Position numbers and translations under genes: made by a program. Of a DNA stretch of 64,000 bases, positions 30,699-40,291 are shown piece after piece. This DNA is from DATHTC01 sp963746805 (GTDB lineage: Bacteria; Actinomycetota; Thermoleophilia; Gaiellales; Gaiellaceae), in the NCBI GenBank assembly GCA_963746805.1, contig CAVVCQ010000001.1, positions 372,001 to 436,000 of the forward strand, in the 5' to 3' direction. Under the pieces are notes generated by a model. It was not told where the DNA came from, ran no database searches, and saw only the letters and a list, made by a program, of their open reading frames with translations. Each line of letters starts with the position of its first letter. Position 1 is the stretch's first letter.

Positions 30699-31499
30699 AT
30701 GAGCGACCGCCTCCCGGTCAACAAGACGTACAAGCTGTTCATCGGCGGGAAGTTCCCGCGCTCGGAGTCGGGCCGCACGTACGAGGCGCAGGGCCAGAAC
30801 GTGGCGCTCGCCTCGCGGAAGGACGTGCGCGACGCGGTGAAGGCGGCGCGCGGCGCGGTGGCCGGGTGGGCGGGGATGACGGCCTACAACCGCGGGCAGG
30901 TGCTCTACCGCGTCGCGGAGATGATGGAGGCGCGCACCGCCGAACTCGCAGAGCTGTGCTCCGGCCGCGAGGAGGTGGAGACGGCGATCGACCGCGTCGT
31001 CTGGTACGCGGGCTGGTCGGACAAGCTGGCGCAGGTGCTCGGCTCGTCCAACCCCGTGGCCGGGCCGTACTTCAACTTCACCGTGCCGGAGCCGACCGGC
31101 GTGGTCGGCGTCCTCGCGCCGGAGGAGCCCGCCCTGCTCGGGCTGGTGACGCGGCTCGCGCCCGTGCTCGTCGGCGGGAACGCGGCCGTGGTCGTCACCT
31201 CCGAGTCGCAGCCGCTCGCGGCCGTCGAGCTCGCCGAGGTGGTCGCGACCTCCGACGTGCCCGGCGGCGTCGTCAATCTGCTCACCGGGCGCCGCGGCGA
31301 GCTGGCGCCGGTGCTCGCGTCGCACATGGACGTGAACGCGCTCGACCTCGCCGGCGCCGACGGGCTGGCGCCGGAGCTCGAACGGCTCGCGGCGGAGAAC
31401 GTGAAGCGCGTGGTCAAGGGCCGGGCCGATGTCCAGAGCCCGTGGGAGGTCGCGTCCTTCCTCGAGCTCAAGACGGTCTGGCACCCGATCGGGCAGTAG
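30699..31499 (+). CDS. Truncated aldehyde dehydrogenase-like protein without catalytic domain
   Basis: 266 residues covering only the N-terminal, cofactor-binding-type half of an aldehyde dehydrogenase: YKLFIGGKFPRSESG, ARGAVAGWAGMTAYNRGQVL, PEPTGVVGVLAPEEPALLGL and VPGGVVNLLTGRRGELAPVL. It ends with a coherent tail (SFLELKTVWHPIGQ) and a clean stop, so it does not look like a fresh deletion. The LELGG base motif and the catalytic Cys region are absent. It is co-transcribed with the complete enzyme, so a partner or regulatory subunit is more plausible than an independent dehydrogenase. Confidence 0.8.
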   Translation: MSDRLPVNKTYKLFIGGKFPRSESGRTYEAQGQNVALASRKDVRDAVKAARGAVAGWAGMTAYNRGQVLYRVAEMMEARTAELAELCSGREEVETAIDRVVWYAGWSDKLAQVLGSSNPVAGPYFNFTVPEPTGVVGVLAPEEPALLGLVTRLAPVLVGGNAAVVVTSESQPLAAVELAEVVATSDVPGGVVNLLTGRRGELAPVLASHMDVNALDLAGADGLAPELERLAAENVKRVVKGRADVQSPWEVASFLELKTVWHPIGQ

Positions 31500-31592
31500 G
31501 TCCAGGTACACGCGTGATACCCGGGGCCCCGACCCGCCCTCCTGCCTGAGCGCGAGCCTATCGCGCGAACACGCGCGGGTCCGTCACGCCTT

Positions 31593-31610
31593 CGTGCCGA
31601 TTTCGTGCCG
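31593..31610. repeat. 11-nt-period direct repeat, site D
   Basis: Two exact CGTGCCG copies at 31593 and 31604, in the 116-bp gap between the convergent aldehyde dehydrogenase-like gene and the secreted BNR protein. Apart from this the gap holds no recognised element. Confidence 0.5.
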
Positions 31611-31615
31611 GCTGC

Positions 31616-33199
31616 TCAGGTGCCGCGGATCGTCGTCGCGATCGCCTGCCGGAAGCGCCGCTCACCGGCTCCGACCGTGGGTGACGCGAGCGAGATGACG
31701 GGCACGGGACGCCCGTCCGCCCACGAGACGGAGAGGTAGTCGGCGAGCATCACGCCCGACCGCGTCCGCGCGATCCACGACAGGGGCATCGAGCGCGGCG
31801 TGAGCCGCTGCGGGGCCGACCAGCGCGCGCCCGCGGTCGAGCTCCGCACGAGCCACGCGTCGACGCCAACGCCCTCCGCGTAGCCGTAGAGGACCACGGC
31901 GATCCGCGCCGACCCGCCGGCGCTCGCCGGGTCGACGCCGACGCCCGGCACGAACGCCTCCACGCCGCCGGCTGCGGGTACGGCCGGCACCCGCGCCGGC
32001 GGTGTCCACGCGACGCCGTCGAGCGACGACGAGAGCACGATGTCCGTGCTGGAGCGGAACGCCGCGTCGTGCCAGACGACGACGACGCGCCCGTCGGCCG
32101 CCACCTCCGCGGACGGCACCGGTGGCGCCCGGAGCCTGCCGACGTCCGCGTCGTGCAGCTCGGCGATCCGCGCGGCCGCGCCGAAGGAGGCTCCGCCATC
32201 GCGCGAGACCGCCGCGACGAGCGTCGCGGTCTCGCCGCCACCGAGGAACACGAGCACCAGCGTCCCGTCCGGCTGCACGGCGGGCATCGCGAACACGCCC
32301 TCGCCGGCCGTCACGGCGGGCAGCCACGTGTCGCCGCCGTCCGGGCTCGTCTGCACCGCGAGCACGTCGCGCCGGACGTCCGTGTACCCGAGGTAGCAGC
32401 GCCCGCGGAACCGGCTCGCCGGCCACGAGTCGCAGACGAGCCACTCCTTGTCGTACGCGAGCCCGCCGCCCACCGTGCGCGCCGCGGCGACGGGCGCCTC
32501 CCACGTGAGCCCGTCGCGCGAGTGCGAGATGAGCAGCTCGGTGAGGCCGGGCGAGACGCCGAGCGAGCCGACCAGCCAGCGGCCGCTCGCGTCGTCATAC
32601 GCCACGACCGGGTCGCTCACCGACGGATGGACGCCGGCGGGCGTGCCGTAGACCGTCAGCCCCGGCAGGAACGAGGGCCGCCACGTGCGGCCCGCGTCGG
32701 TCGACGTCGACACGCCGATGTTGGCGGCGCCGCCCTCGAAGTACCGGCCCGACTGGAACGCGGCGACGACGGTCGAGCCGTGCGCCAGCGAGTCAGGCTC
32801 GACCTGCGTGCGGTGCTGCCCCGTCGGCGTGCGGTACGGGTCGCTGGAGATCGGGACGGTGACGACCTCGCAATCGGCCGCCATCGTGTCTGTCCGATCG
32901 GCAGCGACGAGGTCGCGACCCGGCCCGCACGACGCGACGTCGCGGCTGCCGTCCTGGTCGAGCGCGAGCCGGTCTGCGCCCGCACCGCCGTCGACCCGAT
33001 CCGGTCCCGCTCCGCCGACGAGGAGGTCGGCGCCGCCGCGTCCGAGCACCCGGTCGGCGCCCGCGCGTCCGTCGATGCGGTCGGCCCGGGCGGTCCCGAG
33101 CAGCCGGTCGGCGCGCGCGGTTCCGTCGATCGACGCCGCGTCTGCCGCCGGGACGGCGACGACGACCGCAGCAGCCACGAGGACGAGGGTGCGGCGCAC
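31616..33199 (-). CDS. Secreted BNR/sialidase-like protein with RTX-like N-terminal repeats
   Basis: 527 residues with a signal peptide (MRRTLVLVAAAVVVAVPAADA). Residues 25-85 hold degenerate nine-residue calcium-binding repeats: RADRLLGTARADRIDG, GADRVLGRGGADLLVG, GPDRVDGGAGADRL. The rest is a beta-propeller of the BNR/exo-sialidase type, with Asp-box-like SxDxGxTW units: STDAGRTWRPS, SPDGGDTWLP, SRDGGASFG, SSLDGVAWT. Enzyme activity is not evident, since sialidase arginines cannot be assigned with confidence. RTX-like repeats usually lie at the C-terminus; here they precede the propeller. Confidence 0.75.
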   Translation of the reverse strand: MRRTLVLVAAAVVVAVPAADAASIDGTARADRLLGTARADRIDGRAGADRVLGRGGADLLVGGAGPDRVDGGAGADRLALDQDGSRDVASCGPGRDLVAADRTDTMAADCEVVTVPISSDPYRTPTGQHRTQVEPDSLAHGSTVVAAFQSGRYFEGGAANIGVSTSTDAGRTWRPSFLPGLTVYGTPAGVHPSVSDPVVAYDDASGRWLVGSLGVSPGLTELLISHSRDGLTWEAPVAAARTVGGGLAYDKEWLVCDSWPASRFRGRCYLGYTDVRRDVLAVQTSPDGGDTWLPAVTAGEGVFAMPAVQPDGTLVLVFLGGGETATLVAAVSRDGGASFGAAARIAELHDADVGRLRAPPVPSAEVAADGRVVVVWHDAAFRSSTDIVLSSSLDGVAWTPPARVPAVPAAGGVEAFVPGVGVDPASAGGSARIAVVLYGYAEGVGVDAWLVRSSTAGARWSAPQRLTPRSMPLSWIARTRSGVMLADYLSVSWADGRPVPVISLASPTVGAGERRFRQAIATTIRGT

Positions 33200-33227
33200 G
33201 CGGCGCGGACGCTACCGGACTCGCCGT

Positions 33228-33233
33228 TACGAT
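33228..33233 (+). promoter_or_regulatory. -10 box of the TrpC-like gene
   Basis: TACGAT about 8 nt before GTG 33242, in the gap to the divergent secreted protein gene. Confidence 0.45.
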
Positions 33234-33241
33234 TGGCCGAC

Positions 33242-33826
33242 GTGAGAGCCGGACGCCGACTCAGTCAGGCCATCTCCGAGGGCGACGGGATCTCGCTGCT
33301 CGCCGTCGTCGACGACCCGTCCGCCGCGCGCGCCGCGGAGGCGGCCGGCGCCGAGGGCATCGTCGTCACGGGAGCGCCCGCGGCGCTGCGCGAGGCCACG
33401 GAGCTGCCGATCCTGTGGACGTCGGACCGGATCGAGGCGGCGGACGGCGCCGATGCGTGCGTCGTCGACGCGGAGGGTCTCGAGGACGACGACGACGGCC
33501 GGTTCGAGGAGCTCTTCGACGACGGGGCCCGGGCCGGCCTGGAGTGGGTCGTCGCAGTCGCCGACGAGGACGAGCTCCGGCTCGCGCTCGACCGGCTCGA
33601 CCCCGAGATCCTGCTGCTCTCCGCCCGCGCCGCCCGCGACGACGAGGCGCTCGAGCACGTGCTCGGGTTGCTGCCGGACGTCCCTGCCGGGAAGCTCGCC
33701 ATCGCCGAGCTCGCCGTGCGCACGCGTGAGGAGATCGTCGTGCTCGAGCGCGCCGGAGTCGACGCCGTGGTCGTGCGGGCCGAGGACGTCGCGCGCCTGG
33801 CCGGCGACCTCCAGGCGCAGCACTGA
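33242..33826 (+). CDS. Indole-3-glycerol-phosphate synthase-like TIM-barrel protein (degenerate)
   Basis: 194 residues, against about 260 for a true TrpC. The beginning (LSQAISEGDGISLLAVVDD, AARAAEAAGAEGIVVTG) and end (AIAELAVRTREEIVVLERAGVDAVVV) follow the IGPS barrel, the latter replacing VVAESGIRTREDV. The N-terminal helix and the KKxSPS segment that carry catalytic lysines are missing, and the central part is very acidic. Catalysis of the TrpC reaction is therefore unlikely. It has its own leaderless-type promoter, with the aminopropyltransferase-like gene 19 nt downstream. Confidence 0.6.
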   Translation: MRAGRRLSQAISEGDGISLLAVVDDPSAARAAEAAGAEGIVVTGAPAALREATELPILWTSDRIEAADGADACVVDAEGLEDDDDGRFEELFDDGARAGLEWVVAVADEDELRLALDRLDPEILLLSARAARDDEALEHVLGLLPDVPAGKLAIAELAVRTREEIVVLERAGVDAVVVRAEDVARLAGDLQAQH

Positions 33827-33832
33827 CGTCGA

Positions 33833-33838
33833 TACCCT
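33833..33838 (+). promoter_or_regulatory. -10 box before the membrane aminopropyltransferase-like gene
   Basis: TACCCT, 7 nt, then ATG 33846: a leaderless-type start. Confidence 0.45.
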
Positions 33839-33845
33839 GAGAAAT

Positions 33846-35504
33846 ATGGCCGTCGAGCCTGCCGCTCCCCACGCACCCGCGACGGCCTCGGCCGTCCGCG
33901 CGACGCATACCCTCGCGATCGGGATCGCCGTCTTCACCTCGGGGGCCGTGCTGCTCGGGATGGAGCTCGCGGCGAGCCGCGTCCTCGCGCCGTACTTCGG
34001 CAACTCGCTGTTCGTCTGGGGCGCGCTCATCGGCGTCGTCCTGGCGGGGCTCTCGGTGGGCTACTGGCTCGGCGGCACGCTCGCCGACCGCCTCCCGGCG
34101 ACCCAGCTGCTGCTCGGCGCGATGACGCTCGGCGCGCTCCTCGTGCTCCTCGTCCCGGTCATCGACGAGTCGGTGCTCGAATGGGTCGTCGAGTGGGATC
34201 CGGGCCCGCGCGCCAACCCGCTCGTGACCACGATCATCCTGTTCGGGCCCGCAAGCGTCGTGCTCGCGTCGGTCTCGCCGATCGCGATCCGCCTCGCCGT
34301 CCGCTCCGTCGAAACGGCCGGGCGCACGGCCGGGCGCCTGTACGCGATCTCGACCGCAGGGAGCATCGCCGGCACGCTCATCACGGCCTTCTGGCTCGTG
34401 CCCGAGCTCGGCGTGAGCCAGCTGCTCGCCGCCGCCGCCACCGTGCTCCTCGGGGCGGTCGTGCTTGTCGCCCTGGCCGAGCGGCTCCCGGTGGTCGCGG
34501 TCGTGGCGTTGGGGTTCACCGCCGCCGCCGCTGTCGCAACCGCCAGCATGGCGCCCGAGCAGGGCCAGCGGCTCGAGGGCGTCGCGGCCCAGAACTGGTC
34601 GCCGGTCTACCGGTCGCGCGACGAGGGGTCCCGCGACATCGACCAGGCCGCCGGCGGCTTCGACGTCGTCTTCGAGAAGGACACGCGCTACCACCACCTC
34701 GCGGTCGTCGACGACGGCAGCGGCTCGCGCTACCTCCGCTTCGACAACTCGTTCCAGAGCGGGATGACGATCGGACGGCCCTTCGAGACGCGGTTCCAAT
34801 ACACCGACTACTTCGACCTCGGCCTCGCCTACAACCCCGACGCCCGCAACATCCTGTTCGTCGGCCTCGGAGGCGCCTCGGCGCCGAAGCGCATCTGGCG
34901 CGACTTCCCGTCACTCGACCTGCAGGTGGCCGAGCTCGACCCCGTCGTCGTCGACGTCGCGCGGCAGTACTTCGCGATGCCCGACAGCCCGCGGCTGAAG
35001 GTCGCCGTCGAGGACGGGCGCCGCTACCTGCAGCGGAACGAGCAGCGCTACGACGTGATCGCGCTCGACGCGTACTTCTCGGACTCGATCCCGTTCCACC
35101 TCGCGACGGCCGAGTTCGTCGACCTCGTGCGGGAGCGGCTCGCGCCGGGCGGCGTGGTCGTCGCGAACATCATCGGCTCCGTCGAGGGGCCGGGCTCGCG
35201 GCTCTTCCGCTCGTTCGTTCGCACCTACCGCACCGCGTTCCCGACCGTCGCCGTCCACCCGGTGATCGAGGAGGGCGACGGCGGCGGGCTCACCGAGCTG
35301 CGGAACCTGATGCTCGTCGCGAGCGAGGGCGCGCTGCCGTCCGAGGAGTTCCTGGTCGAGCGCTGGCGCGAGCTCGCGCCGGCGACCGCACCGGATCTCG
35401 AGCAGCCGATCCGCGACCGCTACGACAAGCAGATCCGGATCGAGGACGTGCCGACGCTGACGGACGACTACGCGCCCACGGACTCGCTGCTCTTGGTGGA
35501 CTAG
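33846..35504 (+). CDS. Membrane-fused spermidine synthase-like protein
   Basis: 552 residues. The first about 230 form 6-7 membrane helices (FTSGAVLLGMELAASRVLAP, GNSLFVWGALIGVVLAGLSV, ISTAGSIAGTLITAFWLVPE), the transporter-like part common to this group. Residues 240-552 are a Rossmann-fold aminopropyltransferase domain: FVGLGGASAPKRIWRDFP, VAELDPVVVDVARQYF, DVIALDAYFSDSIPFHL and APGGVVVANIIG. Whether it makes polyamines or methylates another substrate cannot be told. Its TAG stop is the first element of an intergenic repeat also found after livF. Confidence 0.85.
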   Translation: MAVEPAAPHAPATASAVRATHTLAIGIAVFTSGAVLLGMELAASRVLAPYFGNSLFVWGALIGVVLAGLSVGYWLGGTLADRLPATQLLLGAMTLGALLVLLVPVIDESVLEWVVEWDPGPRANPLVTTIILFGPASVVLASVSPIAIRLAVRSVETAGRTAGRLYAISTAGSIAGTLITAFWLVPELGVSQLLAAAATVLLGAVVLVALAERLPVVAVVALGFTAAAAVATASMAPEQGQRLEGVAAQNWSPVYRSRDEGSRDIDQAAGGFDVVFEKDTRYHHLAVVDDGSGSRYLRFDNSFQSGMTIGRPFETRFQYTDYFDLGLAYNPDARNILFVGLGGASAPKRIWRDFPSLDLQVAELDPVVVDVARQYFAMPDSPRLKVAVEDGRRYLQRNEQRYDVIALDAYFSDSIPFHLATAEFVDLVRERLAPGGVVVANIIGSVEGPGSRLFRSFVRTYRTAFPTVAVHPVIEEGDGGGLTELRNLMLVASEGALPSEEFLVERWRELAPATAPDLEQPIRDRYDKQIRIEDVPTLTDDYAPTDSLLLVD

Positions 35505-35841
35505 GGCGTGGGGGAACCCATGGTTCCCCCACGAGCCCCCTCCTTCTGCCTGAGGGCTTCGAGTTACCTGGGTGTGGCCTCTCGGGCGGATGAACCGCCC
35601 TTCGGCCGCGGGGTCGTCTCTCGTTGCAGTGGCCGGCAGGTTCGTGTGGCCTGCGCGCGCGCACCTGCGGTGCGGGCGCTCCGGCCAGGAACCCGCTTCC
35701 ATCGGCACCTGCGTGTCGTGACGAGCGGGATGCGCTGCGCCCCTGGACGGGGCACGCGGCGATCCCGCCCTTCCGATCGCTGCGAGACCCAGTTGGTCTT
35801 GAACCGGGACATGGTCGATCAGTGTCAGACACCGGTCGTGG
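35502..35841. repeat. Intergenic repeat, copy 1
   Basis: Fills the gap between the aminopropyltransferase-like gene and tRNA-Leu. Block 1 (35502-35567) begins at the stop codon TAG, holds the hairpin GTGGGGGAACC/GGTTCCCCCAC and ends CTGAGGGCTTCGAGTTACC. Block 2 (35792-35841) starts GTTGGTCTTGAACCGGGAC and ends in GTGTCAGACACCGG. Both blocks recur at 43051-43190 in the same order, but here about 225 nt of unrelated sequence lie between them against about 22 nt there. No credible gene was seen inside. The hairpin may terminate transcription. Confidence 0.75.
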
Positions 35842-35892
35842 CCGTGACGGGCATGTGAGGCGCGTCGTATCGCGGTTACCCTTGGTGGGCGA

Positions 35893-35976
35893 GCCGAAGT
35901 GGCGGAACTGGCAGACGCGCCGGACTCAAAATCCGGTGCCCGAGAGGGCGTGTGGGTTCGATCCCCACCTTCGGCA
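35893..35976 (+). tRNA. tRNA-Leu(CAA)
   Basis: 84 nt, acceptor GCCGAAG/CTTCGGC with discriminator A. The anticodon stem CCGGA/TCCGG encloses loop CTCAAAA, so the anticodon is CAA (reads UUG). It has the long variable arm of a class II tRNA (TGCCCGAGAGGGCGTG) and a T-loop GGTTCGATCC. The CCA end is not encoded. Confidence 0.97.
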
Positions 35977-35993
35977 TCCGGATTCGTGCGGCG

Positions 35994-36428
35994 TTACGCG
36001 ATCGACGCCTGTCCCTCCGGCTGTGCTCCGACCGCGCGCCACGTGGCGTTGAGGCCGCTCTGCATGTACGCGTAGTACGCCGGCGAGAACACGATGTACA
36101 GGATCAGGCCGATCCAGCCGTTGATCGAGTCGCCGCCGCCGGCGAGACGCTGCGCGGCCTGCACCCGCCGAAAGGTCGTGACCGTCGTCCAGAGCGCGGG
36201 CACGACGATGAGCGCGCCGGGGAACAGCGCGAGTGTCGACTTCGCCGGACTGTCGCCGAGCTCGCTGCTGCCGAGGGAGCGGCCGAGGTCGGCGAGCTCG
36301 CGGTTGATGAAGTACCACCAGAACACGAGGTAGACACCGAGCGTCACGACGGCGAGCACCGGCACGACGACGATGTTCCGAATCTTCGCCGTCGATCCGA
36401 CGTTCGGGATCTCGATCTGCTGCGCCAC
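35994..36428 (-). CDS. DUF4234-like small membrane protein
   Basis: 144 residues from GTG 36428, chosen because GGGGAGG lies 5 nt before it. The first helix region KIRNIVVVPVLAVVTLGVY, then FWWYFINRELADLGRSLGS, is the hallmark of DUF4234 proteins; about three more hydrophobic segments follow (GALIVVPALWTTV, NGWIGLILYIVFSPAYYAY). Function unknown. It is transcribed away from pfkA, and its 3' end lies 18 nt from tRNA-Leu. Confidence 0.8.
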   Translation of the reverse strand: MAQQIEIPNVGSTAKIRNIVVVPVLAVVTLGVYLVFWWYFINRELADLGRSLGSSELGDSPAKSTLALFPGALIVVPALWTTVTTFRRVQAAQRLAGGGDSINGWIGLILYIVFSPAYYAYMQSGLNATWRAVGAQPEGQASIA

Positions 36429-36529
36429 CGTCACCTCCCCGTCGCGGCGCGTCGGCCGGCGCCGGTCGGGACGAACGTATCGCGCCGCCGCGTCGCCGTC
36501 CACGAACGTGGCTTTGGCAGACTCCGGCC

Positions 36530-37579
<1,050 letters not shown>

Positions 37580-37645
37580 ACGAACGTTCACCTGGGATTA
37601 ACGCCGGTCGCTAATCGACGCGGCTGGAGGCGCGTCGGTTCCTAG

Positions 37646-37674
37646 TTGAAATGCGGAACCATCGCACCCATACT
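37646..37674 (+). promoter_or_regulatory. Sigma70-type promoter of the liv operon
   Basis: TTGAAA (37646-37651), 17-nt spacer, CATACT (37669-37674). This is the best full -35/-10 pair noted in the window. The leader is about 75 nt and ends in AGGAGGG before the TTG start. The rest of the 177-bp gap after pfkA shows no other clear element. Confidence 0.7.
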
Positions 37675-37756
37675 GCTCGCCCACGCGGTGAAAAACCGTG
37701 CCGGGCGGCGTGGCTTCTCGGCGGCACATCGGCATCAGGCTCAGGAGGGCTTCACT

Positions 37757-39142
37757 TTGAAGAATCGCGGACTTTTCAGCTTGCTGGCGCTTCTCGTGGC
37801 GTCGCTGGCACTCGTCGCGGCAGGCTGCGGCGGCGACGACGACGAAGGCTCGGGCGGCGGGGACACCGGCGCCGCAGCGGGTGGGGGCGGGAATGTCGAG
37901 GCGTTGCCGTCGTCCTCGTGTACCGGGATCGAGTACGAGGGCGAGGGCGATCCGGACGCGCTCATCGTCTCCGACCTGCCGATGCAGGGCTCCTCCCGCA
38001 CGCAGACCGTTCAGATGACCAAGGCGATCCGCTACGTCCTCGAGCAGGCGGGGTGGAAGGCCGGCGACCTCAACATCGGCTACCAGGTTTGCGACGACGC
38101 GACCGCCCAGGCCGGCAAGTGGGACTCCGGCAAGTGCTCCACCAACGCGCAGGCCTACGCGAGCAACGAGGCTGTGATCGGCGTCATCGGCACGTTCAAC
38201 TCGGGCTGTGCCGGGATCGAGATCCCGGTGCTGAACCAGGCGCCCAACGGGCCGCTCGGGATGGTCTCGCCGGCGAACACGTACGTCTGCCTGACCGAGG
38301 GTGGGCCCGGCTGTGACGACAGCGAGCCGGACAAGTACTACCCGTCGGGCACGCGCAACTACGTCCGTGTGGTCGCGAACGACGCCTTCCAGGGGGCGGC
38401 AGTCGCCGAGTTCGCCGACCAGCAGGGCATCAAGAACGTCTACATCCTCAACGACAAGGAGGCCTACGGCCTCGGCGTCGCCACCAACTTCCGCAACGCC
38501 GCCGAGAGCATCGGGATCAAGGTCGCCGGCTTCGCGGCGTGGGATCCGAAGGCGTCGAGCTACGAGGCGCTCATGCAGCAGGTCAAGTCGAGTGGCGCGG
38601 ACGCGCTCTTCCTCGGCGGCCTGATCGACGAGAACGGCGCGCAGGTGATCAAGGACAAGGTCGCCGTCCTCGGCCCGAACGACGGGGCGGTCAAGCTGCT
38701 CACGCCGGACGGCTTCACGCAGCAGTCGACGATCGACGAGTCGGGCGTGGACAACGCGCGCGGCATGTTCCTGTCGATCGCAGGCGTCCCGACCGAGGAC
38801 CTGACGGGTGACGGGAAGACCTTCGTCGACGCGTTCAGCAAGGAGCTCGGGGACGAGCCGGTCGATCCGTACGCGGCGTACGGTGCCCAGGCGGCCCAGG
38901 TGCTCCTCGCCGCGATCGAGCGTGCCGGCGGTGCCGACCGCGCGAAGATCACCGAGGAGCTCTTCAACACCCAGGTGACGGGTGGGATCCTCGGCGACTT
39001 CCAGATCAACGAGAACGGCGATCCCGAGCAGGGGAGCGGCGGCGTCGTCGGCTTCACGATCTACCGGGCGGAGGAGCAGCTCGAGACCGAGACGACGCTC
39101 TCGCCCAAGCAGGAGACCGTCGACGCGGCGCTGGGGAACTAG
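37757..39142 (+). CDS. livK: Branched-chain amino acid ABC transporter, substrate-binding lipoprotein
   Basis: 461 residues from TTG 37757, supported by AGGAGGG 7 nt upstream. It is exported and lipidated: MKNRGLFSLLALLVASLALV then AAGC as lipobox, followed by a Gly/Asp linker. The type I periplasmic binding fold has VIGVIGTFNSGCAGIEIPVL, RVVANDAFQGAAVAEFA, NVYILNDKEAYGLGVA and YAAYGAQAAQVLLAAI. It captures branched-chain amino acids or related substrates; the exact ligand is unknown. It is the first gene of a five-gene operon with its own promoter. Confidence 0.9.
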   Translation: MKNRGLFSLLALLVASLALVAAGCGGDDDEGSGGGDTGAAAGGGGNVEALPSSSCTGIEYEGEGDPDALIVSDLPMQGSSRTQTVQMTKAIRYVLEQAGWKAGDLNIGYQVCDDATAQAGKWDSGKCSTNAQAYASNEAVIGVIGTFNSGCAGIEIPVLNQAPNGPLGMVSPANTYVCLTEGGPGCDDSEPDKYYPSGTRNYVRVVANDAFQGAAVAEFADQQGIKNVYILNDKEAYGLGVATNFRNAAESIGIKVAGFAAWDPKASSYEALMQQVKSSGADALFLGGLIDENGAQVIKDKVAVLGPNDGAVKLLTPDGFTQQSTIDESGVDNARGMFLSIAGVPTEDLTGDGKTFVDAFSKELGDEPVDPYAAYGAQAAQVLLAAIERAGGADRAKITEELFNTQVTGGILGDFQINENGDPEQGSGGVVGFTIYRAEEQLETETTLSPKQETVDAALGN

Positions 39143-39162
39143 CCGCTAGACGCGACGCAGGA

Positions 39163-39196
39163 ACCGGGGGGAGGGCCGAGAGGCCCTCCCCCCGGT
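39163..39196. terminator. 15-bp perfect hairpin between livK and livH
   Basis: Left arm 39163-39177 and right arm 39182-39196 are perfectly complementary around GAGA, with no T-run. In this position it probably shields the livK mRNA 3' end or causes partial termination, so that binding protein exceeds membrane components. Confidence 0.7.
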
Positions 39197-39223
39197 CGTT
39201 CACGACGACGGGGAGGAGCGGCC

Positions 39224-40291
39224 ATCGACACGCAGGCGCCAGGGAAGCCACCGGCGGGACCGCTCGGTGTATTCGGCGGCCGGCGGCCGAGCGTCGTCTC
39301 CGCGATCGGGCTCGCGCTCGTCGCGCTCGTCATCCTCTGGCTGATCGGGAACTTCATCAAGGACCCGAGCGACTTCCTCAACGTCTTCTTCATCGGCCTG
39401 ACGAACGGTGCCGTCTACGGCCTCGTCGCCCTCGGCTACACGATCGTCTACGGCATCCTCCAGCTGATCAACTTCGCCCACGGCGACGTCTTCGCGCTCT
39501 CGGGCCTCGTCGCCTACACCGTGCTCTTCACCATCTTCGGCGTCAGCGGCGCGACCTCGACGACGGTGTCGATCTTCGCGATCTTCGCCGCGCTCCTGTT
39601 GACGATGCCGTTCTTCGCGTTCGTGAACGCGACGATCGAACGGGTGGCCTACCGGCGCCTGCGCCGCGCTCCCAGGCTCGCGCCGCTGATCACGGCCGTC
39701 GGCGTCTCGTTCATCGTCCAGAACATCAGCCTCTACTTCTACGGCGTCGGCTTCGTCAGCGCCAGCGAGCTGCTCCCGCGCACGCCCGTGTTCGAGTTCG
39801 GCGACGTCCGCTACGGCTGGAACAAGGCCTTCGTCCTGATCGTCACCATCCCCACGCTCATCCTGCTGACCTGGTTCGTGCGCCAGACGCGGCAGGGGAA
39901 GGGGATGCGTGCCGTGGCCCAGGACCAGGAAGCCTCGGCGATGATGGGCATCGACGTGAACCGCACGATCTCGGTCGCGTTCGCGATCGCCGGATCTCTC
40001 GCGGCGGTCGGCGGGATGCTCTTCCTCCTCCAGTTCAACATGCGGTACGACACCGGCTTCGAGCTCGGCCTGATCGCCTTCACCGCCGCCGTGCTCGGCG
40101 GGATCGGGAACCTCACCGGCGCCGTGCTCGGCGCGTCGATCATCGGCTTCATCCAGGCGTTCAACGAGGGGCTCACGTGGTACACGCCCGGCTCCGACTG
40201 GACCCGCTCGATCGTGTTCGGGATCCTGATCGGCATCCTCGTCTTCCGCCCCGAGGGTCTCCTCGGCGAGCGGACGCCCGAGGGCGCATGA
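39224..40291 (+). CDS. livH: Branched-chain amino acid ABC transporter permease LivH
   Basis: Inner-membrane permease, 355 residues with about 8-9 helices. The coding sense is continuous from 39224 (IDTQAPGKPPAGP, then FFIGLTNGAVYGLVALGYTI and VYGILQLINFAHGDVF), but no in-frame ATG, GTG or TTG occurs before 39521, which is inside the conserved core. GGAGGAG at 39212-39218 stands 5 nt before ATC 39224, so ATC is the probable start codon. Later motifs VAQDQEASAMMGIDVNRTI and AAVLGGIGNLTGAVLGA are typical. It overlaps livM by 4 nt. Confidence 0.9.
   Translation: MDTQAPGKPPAGPLGVFGGRRPSVVSAIGLALVALVILWLIGNFIKDPSDFLNVFFIGLTNGAVYGLVALGYTIVYGILQLINFAHGDVFALSGLVAYTVLFTIFGVSGATSTTVSIFAIFAALLLTMPFFAFVNATIERVAYRRLRRAPRLAPLITAVGVSFIVQNISLYFYGVGFVSASELLPRTPVFEFGDVRYGWNKAFVLIVTIPTLILLTWFVRQTRQGKGMRAVAQDQEASAMMGIDVNRTISVAFAIAGSLAAVGGMLFLLQFNMRYDTGFELGLIAFTAAVLGGIGNLTGAVLGASIIGFIQAFNEGLTWYTPGSDWTRSIVFGILIGILVFRPEGLLGERTPEGA

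Noticed and set aside
35508..35858. 116-codon open frame between the aminopropyltransferase-like gene and tRNA-Leu
   Set aside because: It lies in the intergenic repeat, starts in its hairpin and its translation resembles no protein.
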